Assembly: GCF_027943255.1 (NCBI RefSeq)
Contig: NC_072893.1
Span: 59,118,001 to 59,182,000 of the forward strand
DNA length: 64,000 nucleotides
Direction: 5' to 3'
From: Anastrepha obliqua
Lineage: Eukaryota; Arthropoda; Insecta; Diptera; Tephritidae
The notes under the pieces are model-generated. The model had not been told where the DNA came from and did not search any database. It saw only the letters and a program-made list of their open reading frames with translations. Shown here in pieces: positions 47,583-57,575 of the stretch (position 1 is the stretch's first letter; every line of letters begins with the position of its first letter). Position numbers and translations under genes: made by a program.

Positions 47583-48530
47583 ATTAGGTAAGGTTAGGTT
47601 GACCTGGCTGGCTGAAAGCTATCACATAGACCTATTGGTCCTTAGTGTTACCAGATGAAGCTGAACCACTACGTTTCTTTGTAGTACACATTTTGTAATA
47701 CGTCTGCGTCTTTTGCTAATCTAAGTAAACTCTGAAGCTCTAACCTCGAGAGACATTCTAACCTCCCACATTGTTTAGGATTTCATTCAGGTTCTAGCTA
47801 ATGCAGGGCAAGAACATAGAAGCTGTTCTAGCGTTTTCCTCTCTTCTAGTGCATTGCAAAATGTGCTGCTATCGTTGTTTGTAATTCCTATCTTGTATGT
47901 GTGCGCCCCTAGCAAATTGTAGGCTGTCAGCATACCTACGACAGTTCTGCTTTCTTTTCTGACCAGAGCCAGTACGAATCGGACGTATTTATCTGCATTC
48001 TGTGTACACATGATTTTCGCGGTTTTGCAAGTGGCTAGGTTATTCCACTTCCTGTCTATCCGTACTTTCATGTCCGCAGCGATGTCATTGTATATCGTAT
48101 TTAAATGTTTCAGTATGTCATTTACTGGTACAAACGGTATGTAAACAGCGCTCTTGGTAATCTCATCTACAATTTCGTTTCCTGCAATGCCCTTATGCCC
48201 AGGTACCCAATAAATGTATAACCGTCTGTCTGCGACTAGTCTCTCTATGGTTTCCCTGCTTTTTAGAACATTTTTACATTAAATTTCATATGAGTTTATT
48301 ACTTTTATCGCCGCTTGGCTGTCAACGTACATATTTATTTTGGCGTTGCTTCATGTCTTTGCGAATGATATTTCCGCAGCCTTACCTAGAGCAAAGACTT
48401 CTGCTTGAAAGATACTGCAGTGGTCGGGTAGCTTAAATGCAGTATCACTAGAATCTAACGTAAAAGGTAGCCACATATATTCTTTAGAGCTACACATAAA
48501 GTATATTTAGAAAACCATCTATAAATACAA
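47583..48530 (-). mobile_element. 5'-truncated LOA-like LINE: RNase H and 3' end
   Basis: On the minus strand the order is RNase H (FQAEVFALGKAAEISF, then MYVDSQAAIKVIN, then YIYWVPGHKGIAGNEIVDE), a C-terminal region with LLCSCPALART, and a 3' end of AACCTAACCTTACC repeats at 47583-47600. Two stops interrupt the RNase H part. I found no clear target-site duplication. The boundaries are approximate. Confidence 0.75.
47787..48440 (-). pseudogene. LINE ORF2 C-terminus, RNase H domain remnant
   Basis: Acidic residues of an RNase H active site are still visible (E in QAEVFAL, D in YVDSQAAI, H in WVPGHKGIAGNE). Stops after SFAKT and NSYEI break the frame. The stretch from about 48240 to 47787 is open, and its last part ends in a zinc-knuckle-like CSCPAL. 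Confidence 0.72.
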
Positions 48531-48593
48531 TTGCAACAGACTCTCACGCAAACGAACACAAGGCATCTTAAATAAAAATATGTTTTGGCTTAA

Positions 48594-49323
48594 GGGGGTC
48601 TTCTGGTCTCGAGGCCCTGAAATGAAGGGTTTTTTTGCGGATTGATTGTGACAAATCCTGTGAATATTTAAAAAAAATTTTTTTTTTTATTTTAAAGGTA
48701 CATGTCTTGGCTTTTAAAAAATGGTTTTGACTTTGAAAAAAATTAACACCCGCGACCTTGAAATGGCGCTGAAGACGTCCACCTCCAAACGAAACAGGTC
48801 TCCATTTTGGTCACGGTTTTTCCACCTGGGTAATCAGAAAGCAAAAATTAGATATGCGTTGTCTTCAGAGTTGCCCTGGTTAAGTTTTTCCGTGACAGAT
48901 TTTTTTTTTTAATTTTTTTCAAAAGTTATGCAACAATTTGCAAAAAAAATTTTTTTTTGCTCATTTTTTGAACTTTAAAAGGTTATAAAAATGGAATGAA
49001 AAAAAATGTCAAAAATCGTACACGGGGAAACTTAGCGGTAAGTTTTCCAAACCTTTTAAGACCAAAACCATTGAAATCGGAGTATAACTACTATGAAAAG
49101 TGTGACCAAAATGCTTAAAAAACACGATTTTCGGGGAAACGCGTTTAAAGATAAAGTTTATGATAAAACGGCCGGAGGAGGGTACACTTCGGTGCCCAGA
49201 AAAATGTGAAAAAATGCGATTTTCAAAAAATCCTTTCTGTGGCGTATTCTCGCATACACATACAACAAAATTATGCAAAAAAAAAAAATCGATTTTTTTT
49301 TCGCTGGAGACCAGAAGACCCCC
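48594..49323. mobile_element. TTAA-flanked MITE, 730 bp
   Basis: Perfect 17-bp inverted ends, GGGGGTCTTCTGGTCTC at 48594-48610 and its complement at 49307-49323, bordered by TTAA at 48590-48593 and 49324-49327. The interior is rich in A/T runs with no believable coding sequence. The ends resemble those of the element at 61182-61788 (GGGGGTATTCTAGTCTAGA). Confidence 0.85.
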
Positions 49324-49337
49324 TTAAGCATCTGAAC

Positions 49338-49350
49338 GACGTGGGAATGG
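49338..49350. repeat. Target-site duplication of the LINE at 49351-51549 (left)
   Basis: GACGTGGGAATGG, identical to 51550-51562 on the other side of the LINE. Confidence 0.9.
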
Positions 49351-51549
49351 TAGGTAGGTAGGTAGGTAAGATGGCAAGAGTACCCCAGGTACGCTACAAG
49401 TAGCACTTACGTGCCGTTTTGATACCATAGAGTGGACCACTACCTGTGAAAGGATTAAGGGAGGAGATAAGACCGTCTACAGCCATCCAGTGCTGTTGAT
49501 GTAGCGGAGGAGAGAAAAGGGATCTAGGCTGGAGAATTTCGTCAAGTCATCCCCAAAGGGAACGCTGAGGAATCTCAAGCGCCTAGCCGCAAAAGCCGGA
49601 CATCTGCAGAGAAAGTGTACCACAGTCTCTTTCTCTGTAGGATCCCCACAGCTTCTGCAATGGGGGTTGTACGGAATTCCAAGCTTCTCCGCGTGAGTGG
49701 TGATCAACCAGTGGCCAGTGATCACCGCGATGAGTTTGGAAATTGAATGGCGGGGGGTTCCCATCACCTTAAGCGTTCTGTTTAGGTCGTATTGAGGCCA
49801 TAGTGCTTTTGAAATGGCACACGATGAGACAGACTTCCATCTGTCTTGCGCCTTTCTTAGAAAGAAGTTGTGTAGTTTCCCTTTAACGACAGCCAAGGGG
49901 ATACCGATGTCTGAGAAGAGGGCAGCTGGACTCGGTTCTGCCGCCCCCTTCCTGGCAAGCTCATCGGCAATTTCATTTCCCTCTATATTCCTGTGCCCAG
50001 GAACCCAGATGAGGGAAATGTCTCCTGCCCGCTCGAGGCGTTTAAGTTCCTCCTTACAGGAGTTTACGAGAAGAGAGCTGCAATGCGGCGACGACAGTGC
50101 CTTATTGCAGCTTGGCTATCGGAAAAAATTTTTATGTCTCCCTCCCAACAGCGATCCCGAAGCATTTTGCATGCCTGCAGGATCGCGAAGACCTCTGCTT
50201 GAAAGACGCTGCTTGTCTCCGGCAGTTTATAGGAGACCGAGATGTTGGCTGATTTGGAGTAGACCCCCGCTCCCACTCCAGACTCCATTTTGGATCCGTC
50301 AGTGAAAACAGAGGCATCTATATCCGCAACAACTCTCCCCTCTTTCCAATCTTGCCTGCTCGGAAAGATAGCCCTAGCACAACCCTCAAAGCACAGTTTG
50401 CGGATGGAGAGGTCGGTGCGAATATCAGAGAAGGAAGGGGAGATCTGCTTCAGGATGCTGCTATGCCCAACAGGGAGTTGTCTCCAGAGGCCAAACTCCC
50501 TCAGTCTGATCGCACTCTGAGCAGCAATGGATTTAACTTGCAGATCCACAGGAATTAAGTGGAGTATAACGTTGAGCGCAGCGGTGGGACATGTTCTGCA
50601 GGCACCAGTGATGCCCACACATGCAGTTCTTTGCACTCTCTCTAATTTAGTGAAGTTGTAGCCCTTCTGAAGAGCTAACCACCAAACTAGGCAACCGTAT
50701 GTCAAAATTGGCAGAACCACTAAGTTGTACATCCAGAGTACGACACGTGGCTTGAGGCCCCATTTCTTGCCGAACATAGATTTACAGGCATAGAAGGCTA
50801 TATTAGCCTTCTTAACTCGATTTTCTATGTGCAGCTTCCAGTGGAGCTTGGGGTCAAGTATTACACCAAGATACTTGACTTCCGATGAAAGTGTAAGACA
50901 CTGGTTATTAAGTCTAGGAAGCTTAAACAGCAGAGGCTTGTATTTTCTGGTGAATAGCATCAACTCCGTTTTGTCAGAGTTGACTCTGAGACCGCTACTG
51001 GCGGCCCACCTGCTGAGTGTAGCCAGTGCACCTTCCAAAATTTCAGCCATTACTGATGAGAAGGGACCTGAGACCATCAGGACCAAGTCATCGGCATATG
51101 CTACCACCGGTGTCAGGGGCATCACAGGTAACCCCTCCTGCCGGTTCGGGTCTTCGTTACAGACCGGATCAATAGAGTTTTCCGGGAAATGGGCATCAAT
51201 AAGGATTTTTAAGGATTCGCCTGCAGATTCAGCCCACTCCCCGTTCTCTCTTTTGACAAGAGTTTTACAGGAGTGGTCCTTGGATAGGATCCTGCTGAGT
51301 CTGGCCGAGTCTTTTACGGATTCGATGGATTCGCAGTACTCTTTCCAAGAGTTGCGCTTCGCATCTCTAATGGCTTTCTTATAAACTTTCAAAATATCCC
51401 GGTAATCTTGAAAGTTCCTTATTTGATAACATTTGTTGAAGACTCTCCTAACCTTCTCTTTCAAGTCGGTCAGCGTTTTGCTCCACCAGGGAGGAAAGTC
51501 TTTCTTGCTAAAGGATACTGGGCAGGCCACTTTGAAGGCAGTCTGATAA
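49351..51549 (-). mobile_element. LOA-like LINE, internally deleted, with target-site duplication
   Basis: Bounded by a perfect 13-bp direct repeat. On the minus strand it reads from ORF2 linker sequence at the right to a tail of TACC repeats at 49351-49370. It lacks ORF1, the endonuclease and most of the reverse transcriptase, so it is both 5'-truncated and internally deleted. Its frame is almost intact otherwise, which suggests a fairly young insertion. It landed 10 bp beyond the TTAA of the neighbouring MITE. Confidence 0.9.
49477..51549 (-). pseudogene. LOA-like ORF2 with deleted RT core; RNase H present
   Basis: In order on the minus strand: the linker after the endonuclease (PPWWSKTLTDLKEKVRRVFN... 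to about 51200), an abrupt join, then TPVVAYADDLVLMVSG, the palm motif of the reverse transcriptase. The fingers and most of the palm, probably over 200 residues, are missing. The thumb (SSEVKYLGVILDPKLHWKLH) follows, then RNase H with D in VFTDGSKMESGVGAG, E in SVFQAEVFAI, D in IKIFSDSQAAI, and after one frameshift near 50070 WVPGHRNIEGNEIADELARKG. The C-terminus has CRSCGDPTEKETVVHFLCRC, a zinc-binding-like cluster, and ends at 49477. Confidence 0.86.
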
Positions 51550-51562
51550 GACGTGGGAATGG
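51550..51562. repeat. Target-site duplication of the LINE at 49351-51549 (right)
   Basis: GACGTGGGAATGG, second copy. Confidence 0.9.
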
Positions 51563-52544
51563 AGTTCTACCTAAAGTTTGCAGAAACATCAGTCTGAAAG
51601 ATCGCTGTGTGCAGCTTCTTACCAAAATGAAGTGAAAAGATCTGAGCATGGCAAAGCAAGGAGCAGCGAAGCGAATTTACAAACAATTAGACTACTCAAA
51701 AGGGGACTCATATATGTATTAAAGAAGATAAGCTGACAATTTTTCAACAATTTTCAAAGCAAGATGTGGTTTACTAAAGCTAAATGCTGCTACGTATGGA
51801 GAATTTGGACCATTTGCAATTTACAAGAAGAAAAAGGCATGCAGCGCTTCTTAGGAAATTATCCGTTACTGAAAGAAATCAGAACAAGATACTTAGACGC
51901 AGTGAAGCTATATGAAGCAGAAATAATGAATATATTTAATGGTCAAAATTGGAAAAAGACTAACTTGTTTTATATAGTCAGCCTTACGTTAGAGAGAATT
52001 TCTTGTTGCAGAGTTAGTAAGTAGTAATTATTTATTAATTTTAGAGCTGTCATAGACAACTTTGTTATTGCCACAAATTTATTATTTACTTCTTTATATA
52101 TTTATATATTTTAATGAATGATTGTATAAATTATTGCAATGTAAGATGCAATATTTATGAATAAATAAAGAAGTTATTATTGAAGTAACTTTTTCTGAAC
52201 CACTTCAAACTTGGCTACCACTTGAATTCACTTCACTACAGTCCGGCATACTTAAGATTTTCTAACGATTCTGATTAAAAAGTTTGAAGTTTTGATGCCA
52301 GTTTTTGAAATTTGCAAAAAGTTTGAAAGATGGACTTATATAATTTTTGTATGAGAATGAATTATGTTTTTATACAAAAATTATTAAAATGAAATAAGAA
52401 ACAAATGAATTTGTTAAAATTTTTTAATAAGCCCCTGTGCTACATTATTTTAGGCATTGTATAGTTTAGAAAAGAAATAGTTGAATTTTTTAATTTAAAA
52501 ACATAGTAAAATATAGTAAATTAAAAAACACTCGAATCACATTT
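51563..52544. other. No recognised feature
   Basis: An 86-residue open frame at 51764-52024 (+) has no motif I recognise and an ordinary composition. AATAAATAAAG follows near 52160. I do not call it a gene. The rest is AT-rich. Confidence 0.4.
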
Positions 52545-52557
52545 TTATATATATATA
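52545..52557 (-). repeat. TA-repeat tail of SINE copy A, cut off by a mariner
   Basis: TTATATATATATA directly before the mariner at 52558. Copy B of the SINE has a comparable TA-rich stretch at the same end (58868-58900), so this is probably the tail of the SINE body at 53673-53990. Confidence 0.6.
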
Positions 52558-53672
52558 CAAGGTGAAGTCCAAAATAAACAAGACTGAGACCAAATACAAA
52601 CGACAGGAGTTTTTTTCTGATAACTTCGAGTTTATTTATTCAAAATAGTCCCTTCTGGCGGGATACACTGTTTTGCGCGATCTAAAAGCTTTTCGAAAGA
52701 GAGTTTCAGGTCATTGACCGAAATGTCCTTCGGGATGTCGGTACAAGCGTTTTGAATGGCCTCTACGAACGTTTTAGGTAGAAGTCACAGAGAGCCATAT
52801 CAAAATGCGATTTCTAGTTAATTCTAGGCATTGACGGTTTGGCCCGTTGGCACGAACTACTTGTGTACAACTCCCTTGGAATTGTAAAAACAAATGAGCA
52901 TCGACTTGATTTTTGATTTCTCCAAACGCGGTTTTTGGCTCGGGTGGTGGCTCGTCTGGCTCGTCGGTGGTCTTCCATTCGGCACTTTGACACTTAGTTT
53001 CAGGTTCATATTGAAAACACCACGTTTCATCACCAGTTACAATGTTGTAAACGAAGTTCTCGTCTTTTCTCGCCCCTTTAATGAGGTCTTTCTAATGTTG
53101 AATTCTGAGCAAATTTTGGTCCTCAGTCAACTTGTGCGGAATGAAACGTGCACAGATCTTTCGTAAGCCGAAATCATGAGTTAAAATGCGATAAACCGAT
53201 GTTTTGGAGATATTCAACTCCGATTCCATGAATTTCAATGATGATTTCGGTTCATTTTTGATAAATTGACGACCAATTTCGATGGAGATTTCGGTGATTA
53301 CTGATTTTGGCCATTTATTGTCATTTATGTCCTCACAACCATCTCTGAAACGTGTAAGCCACTCATGAACACTGGCACGAGATAGACAACTATAAACTTT
53401 TTTTATCAATTCAAATGTTTGGGTAAACGTTTTACCGATTTTAAAACAAAATTTGATATTAGCTGTTTGTTCGAAACTCATTTTTGTGCCGATGACTCAA
53501 ACATATCGACACTTCAGACGCAATAACTTCGCTTCTACTGAACGGAATGTCACCAAGCTTTCGCTGGAAGTCAGCGAGGGATGTAACTTTCACCGCACTA
53601 ACTCATTAAAAAGATGGCGCCATCAAAAACATTTTTATGACGTCAGTCTTGTTTACTTTGGACTTCACCTTG
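52558..53672 (-). mobile_element. Mariner-family transposon, internally deleted, 1115 bp
   Basis: Inverted ends of 29 bp (52558-52586 and 53644-53672, one mismatch) start CAAGGTGAAGTCCAAA and are flanked by TA at 52556-52557 and 53673-53674. It is shorter than the roughly 1.3 kb usual for mariners. The insertion lies in the TA tail of a SINE. Confidence 0.9.
52632..53481 (-). pseudogene. Mariner transposase, N-terminus intact, catalytic core broken
   Basis: The first 129 residues, from MSFEQTANIKFCFKIGKTF to about 53092, are open and contain the two helix-turn-helix domains (SRASVHEWLTRFRDG; LNISKTSVYRILTHDFGLRK). A stop follows LLRIQH. Beyond it, in shifting frames, VTGDETWCFQYEPE gives the first catalytic aspartate and FYNSKGVVHK the strand after it. 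The segments with the second and third aspartates are gone. The end LSFEKLLDRAKQCIPPEG is recognisable. The protein could bind the ends but not cut. Confidence 0.85.
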
Positions 53673-53990
53673 TACAATTGGTACACCCTTTTTGGGTGTT
53701 TGGCCGAGCTCCTCCTTGCGTTTTGATGTTGTTCCACAAACGTAGAGACCTACAGTTTCAAGCCGACTCTGAACGGCAGATATTTTTTTATGAGGAGCTT
53801 TTTCATGGCAGAAATACATTCGGAGGTTTGCCATTGCCTGCCGAGGGTCGCCATTGTCGCGGAGGGGCGACCGCTATTAGAAACAACTTTTTTCTTCATT
53901 TTGGTCTTTCACCGAGATTCGACTTACGTTCTCTCTGAACTCCGAATGGTAGTCTGGCACCAACCCTTTCGGCTACGGAGGCATAACTTT
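53673..53990 (-). mobile_element. tRNA-derived SINE, copy A
   Basis: On the minus strand the head reads GCCTCCGTAGCCGAAAGGGT, which contains an A-box-like TAGCCGAAAGGG, followed about 50 nt later by AAGTCGAATCTCGG in the B-box position. The body (GCAGGCAATGGCAAACCTCC, GAAAAAGCTCCTCAT, CACAAACGTAG... reversed) and the end CAAACACCCAAAAAGGGTGT are shared with copy B. The resemblance to a tRNA gene is confined to the head. The short open frames crossing it are not genes. Confidence 0.8.
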
Positions 53991-55045
53991 ACTGAATAAT
54001 AATGCCTTGTTTTTCAAAAATCATATTTTAAACATTTAAATACTTATGCACGCACGTACATATCTGATAGCAAGCATGTGCCGATGCAGTGAATTGAAAA
54101 TTTAATACCCCGAATGTATTTTATGCAAGTTCGCATACCCACATATTTACATACATACACGCATACTCGTACATGGTACATAAGCATTTAAGTACTTAAG
54201 TGCATGATCAAATATTGTACGCAAATGCTTATGTAAACGTGTTTTTTTCATATCGATCTCTTCATGCGGCCTCTCTTGAGGCATTAAAAGTGTACAACAA
54301 CAAAATTCCGAGTACACGTTTATTTGTCGTAATTGATTTTCGGTAATTCATCCAAACGCAAATTGCCAATTTAACGAGAACCTCAGCCAACTCTGCTAGT
54401 CGCCAGCAGCTTGATACAAGTATCATTTCATAAATGTCCCTGCATGATATTCTCTTTGATGCCATTCCCCATTCGCCATTTCCATTTCATTTTGGCAGTA
54501 ATCGACGTGTCTGCTCACCCACTCTACATATAGTAGTATATGTACATACATATGGTATATACATATGAACCTATATGCATGTAGAGTGCATTTTCCATTT
54601 GCCCATCTAAGAGCGGCGTTGTATGTAATATAGTATTTTTATAAAGTGTCTATATATATTTACATATACATGCATTACCAGTTGCTTATTAATTTTAAAC
54701 GGAATATATATAAATTATCAAATAGACGAGGGGTACATTTATTATGAGACGTACAGTATAATTTGGCGACATTCTAGCGCGTGGTATGTACCTACTAAGG
54801 TTAAATCCATCATTAGGTGTTATTATTATTATTGCTATCAGCAGGGAATCCCGCTCTGTATTGAAAAATAATTGAAAAGAAGTGAAGAAGACCATAAGCT
54901 CCTGTGAAACAGAACTTTTTATACTCAGCACACATAGCGAGTTAAATGCCAAAGTCATACAATAACGATATTTATGACTCCAAAATTTGTTCGAGAATTG
55001 CATCTAATTGACTTGATAATATTAGTTTGAGGAAAAATAGATCCA
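53991..55045. other. AT-rich, microsatellite-like, no gene recognised
   Basis: Contains TATG/CATA-rich stretches (about 54530-54590) and ATTATTATTATT at about 54822. Open frames on the minus strand here have no domain I recognise. Confidence 0.4.
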
Positions 55046-55357
55046 TTATTTTTGCGTAAAATGTTTCCGCAAATCATTTAAAACTGTTTTACGGTCGATC
55101 TCTAGCTCCTGGGCGATGCTACGACTAGTGATATGACCGTCAACTTCGATTATTTCTGTTGTATCGACATATTCTACATTTTCTTTAACATTAAAAATAA
55201 TTGAACGGCACCGATGAAACCAAAATTGCACGTAATTAGCTGTTACAGTCGGCATCATAAGCACCATTCAGAATTTCAGCGGCTGGCTTGCATTTTTGGC
55301 TTTATCAAAAAACAAAACTGTAAAATGTACCGAATTTTCTCTTTGTTGATTTCCATT
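55046..55357 (-). pseudogene. Mariner (irritans-type) transposase N-terminal remnant
   Basis: On the minus strand MEINKEKIRYILQFCF opens the fragment. In other frames TVTANYVQFWFHRCRS, ENVEYVDTTEIIEVDGHITS and RSIAQELEIDRKTVLNDLRK follow, the two helix-turn-helix domains of mariner transposases. It stops before the catalytic domain. Several frameshifts are present. I could not identify terminal repeats. Confidence 0.75.
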
Positions 55358-55651
55358 GTTAACACCCTGTAACTCACAATTGAATGGAACAAACAAAAAA
55401 CAGCAAACGATTTTATTCGTGTGTCATGTCGTATGTCACCCACACAACGAGCATGAACCTTGAATTGTTTGATCGATACCGAAAAAATTATTGATTTATT
55501 TTTCCCCAAACTAATATTTAAGCCAATGCATATTCTAATTTGCGACCTTTATGCAAGTACCAAATTTTATTTAAAAGTGAGTTGTCATGACCAAGAAAAG
55601 TTTTCAAAATTGGAAATTTGTTTTGAAAGTAGTTTAACCTGGCAGCACTCA

Positions 55652-55661
55652 TTACCAGCTA
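55652..55661. repeat. Target-site duplication of the LINE at 55662-56239 (left)
   Basis: TTACCAGCTA, repeated at 56240-56249. Confidence 0.8.
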
Positions 55662-56239
55662 GGTAGGTAGGTAGGCTGCCTATCAGACAATGACCAGTTA
55701 ATACCCCACCTCTATGATTTTTCTTATATTTTCTCTGTTAAATCTTAACAAGCTTTTTGATCAACAGCTGTTTCATCTAGGCCATGTCGGTCTGCTTAGT
55801 TCGCATGTTGAGAGGTTTTGCCAACTTGTATTTACCTTATTGGTGGTTTCCCTACCTATCAGTAGTTTACAAGTGGGTAAAGGCATGGGTATCAGCGTCT
55901 TATCGACTTGGAGGTCGATCGTTGTACCGATTCGAGCAAGTTCATCTGCTTTGCAGTTCTCTGCTATATTCCTGTGGCCTGGCACCCAAATAAGATGTAC
56001 ATACTTTGTAGTATTTTGATACGTCATTTAGAAGTTTAAAACATTCTATGTCTGGCGCTTTCTTTGCTAGCGCTTTTATTGCTGCTTAACTGTCCGAGTA
56101 TATGAAGACTTCATTTGTGGATAATAATCTCGTTTTTATTACCGTAAGTCCCTCTTTTATGGCAGTGACTTCCGAAAAGATTGGCTAACTCCGAGTTTAT
56201 CGGAGTAAACCCCTCCACCTACTCTGGTGTCTAGTTTAT
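55662..56239 (-). mobile_element. 5'-truncated LOA-like LINE with target-site duplication
   Basis: Bounded by a 10-bp direct repeat. It ends on the minus strand in a tail of TACC repeats (55662-55675), the same tail as the LINE at 49351-51549. Only the RNase H region and 3' end were copied: LDTRVGGGVYSDK near 56210, FIYSDS then AAIKALAKKAP near 56080, and LIWVPGHRNIAENCKADELA near 55970. Stops and a frameshift are present. Confidence 0.83.
55773..56230 (-). pseudogene. LINE RNase H remnant
   Basis: The last part, YVHLIWVPGHRNIAENCKAD, lies in an open frame of 84 residues. The upstream part, with the GGGVYS and YSDS motifs, is in broken frames. Confidence 0.75.
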
Positions 56240-56249
56240 TTACCAGCTA
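56240..56249. repeat. Target-site duplication of the LINE at 55662-56239 (right)
   Basis: TTACCAGCTA, second copy. Confidence 0.8.
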
Positions 56250-56760
56250 AAAAATATTAGTGTTCCCAAATGAAGTTGTTTTTCTTTTATTCTAAGCTTC
56301 CAGCTACATAGACTTGACACTTTGAAGAATGATTCACCTTTTACTACAGAATAAAATCATAGTTTCCTTTTGGGTTTCAAAAAGATTAAAAAGAGGTATC
56401 ATTCGTCCAAAAAAAGAACAAAGTTAGTTGCTCTTAGTTTCAGCAATGCGCCGCGTTCGTTTAAAAAAAAATTGTAGGACATAAAAAGTTTGAAATGAAA
56501 TGCGAACTGGACTACTATGGGCGAAGTTCGAGCAGAAATCTGTGTTACCAAAAGATGGCCATTGATTCTTTGTGCTTTAGATGAAATTGATAACTTTAAT
56601 TACTTTCTTAAATAACGCCCATAATGTCTGTGCCATCTTTTATCCGGTACCGAGTATTTATGTTTGTAAGTACTTAGTGACTACTTACCGCCGGGTTAAG
56701 AATTATTTTTCAAAGCAATTTTATTTTGAAATAGCACCTACCTTGGCCAACTGCTGATCT
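56250..56760. other. No recognised feature
   Basis: No motif, repeat end or believable frame seen. Confidence 0.35.
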
Positions 56761-56799
56761 GTGGTTACCCCACAGGGACCAGAGCCAATAATCGGAATC

Positions 56800-57330
56800 A
56801 GTTCTACAGGAATCGTTAATTGGATCAGCGATTATGTATGCAATTTACATAAAGAGCGATGGTCTGGACTAGACTGTTGTAGAACTGCAAAGTTTTTCGT
56901 GACAAGCTCGAACAGGAAACTGTCAAACTTTCTTCTGAAACTTCGAAGAAAAGGCGTTCGGTTGATGGTCGGTATTATTATAGTATACAACCCATAGAGT
57001 CAGCATATGACCATGATTGGAACCATTGAGGATTGGGCTTGCCTAACATGCTTAGAGGAGGCAGATAGCAGTGAGCATTTTCTCTGTGGTGTCCTAGCTT
57101 TGCTAGTGCAAGGCTAGGAATTTTGGGTTCCGATGTTATGAGAATGAGAACGAATATTTCGTTGTCTCAAACTGGAGGCTATATTCAGATTTGCCAAAGA
57201 ATCTGGAAAATTCTCCCAGGACTAGCTATATCTGTCTCTGTCTCTATTCCCTTATATGTGTTTCTTTTTGTTACTTTCTCGCTTTTCCTCCTTGACTATC
57301 TACCGTTTTACTTTCCAGACCTTTGAATAA
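56800..57330 (+). pseudogene. LINE ORF2 C-terminus remnant, 3' end
   Basis: On the plus strand VNWISDYVCNLHKERWSGLD and RTAKFFVTSSNRKLSNFLLK are followed, after a stop, by ACLTCLEEADSSEHFLCGVL. This is the C-X2-C...H-X4-C pattern found at the C-terminus of LOA/R1-type ORF2 proteins. The ends of the fragment are not defined. Confidence 0.65.
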
Positions 57331-57575
57331 CATGGGCTTTTTAGCGCCTGAGTGTTATAGGAGTTGCCAATCTCTCGGTGCTTCTTGGCTCGCGTTTTTC
57401 AAACTACAATTTCAAGTGCGCTGGTCATCTAAGTATTACCAGATGGCGCAAAAAGTGTCAGCTGATTTGTTTTTGCTGTAATTCCAGATATTACAGAAAA
57501 ACGTAGTTAAATAAATAAAAAATTAATATTTTTTTTGAATTTTTTGATATTTGCTTAATATTTTATATAAATATA

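Noticed and set aside
49351..49370. TAGG microsatellite as an independent repeat
   Set aside because: Its position exactly between the target-site duplication and the LINE 3' end, and its recurrence at 55662, mark it as the LINE tail.
50827..51384. 185-residue plus-strand frame and other plus-strand frames between 49.8 and 51.6 kb
   Set aside because: All are antisense to the LINE ORF2 remnant, which carries recognisable RT and RNase H motifs on the minus strand.
51764..52024. 86-residue frame as a host gene
   Set aside because: No recognisable domain, no conserved context, and surrounded by transposable elements. Too little to support a gene.
53453..53938. 161-residue plus-strand frame
   Set aside because: It runs across the mariner end into the SINE on the opposite strand, so it is a chance frame over two elements.
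53970..53990. A genuine tRNA gene at the SINE head
   Set aside because: Only A-box and B-box-like motifs remain. No acceptor stem or cloverleaf can be drawn, and the unit continues into the SINE body.
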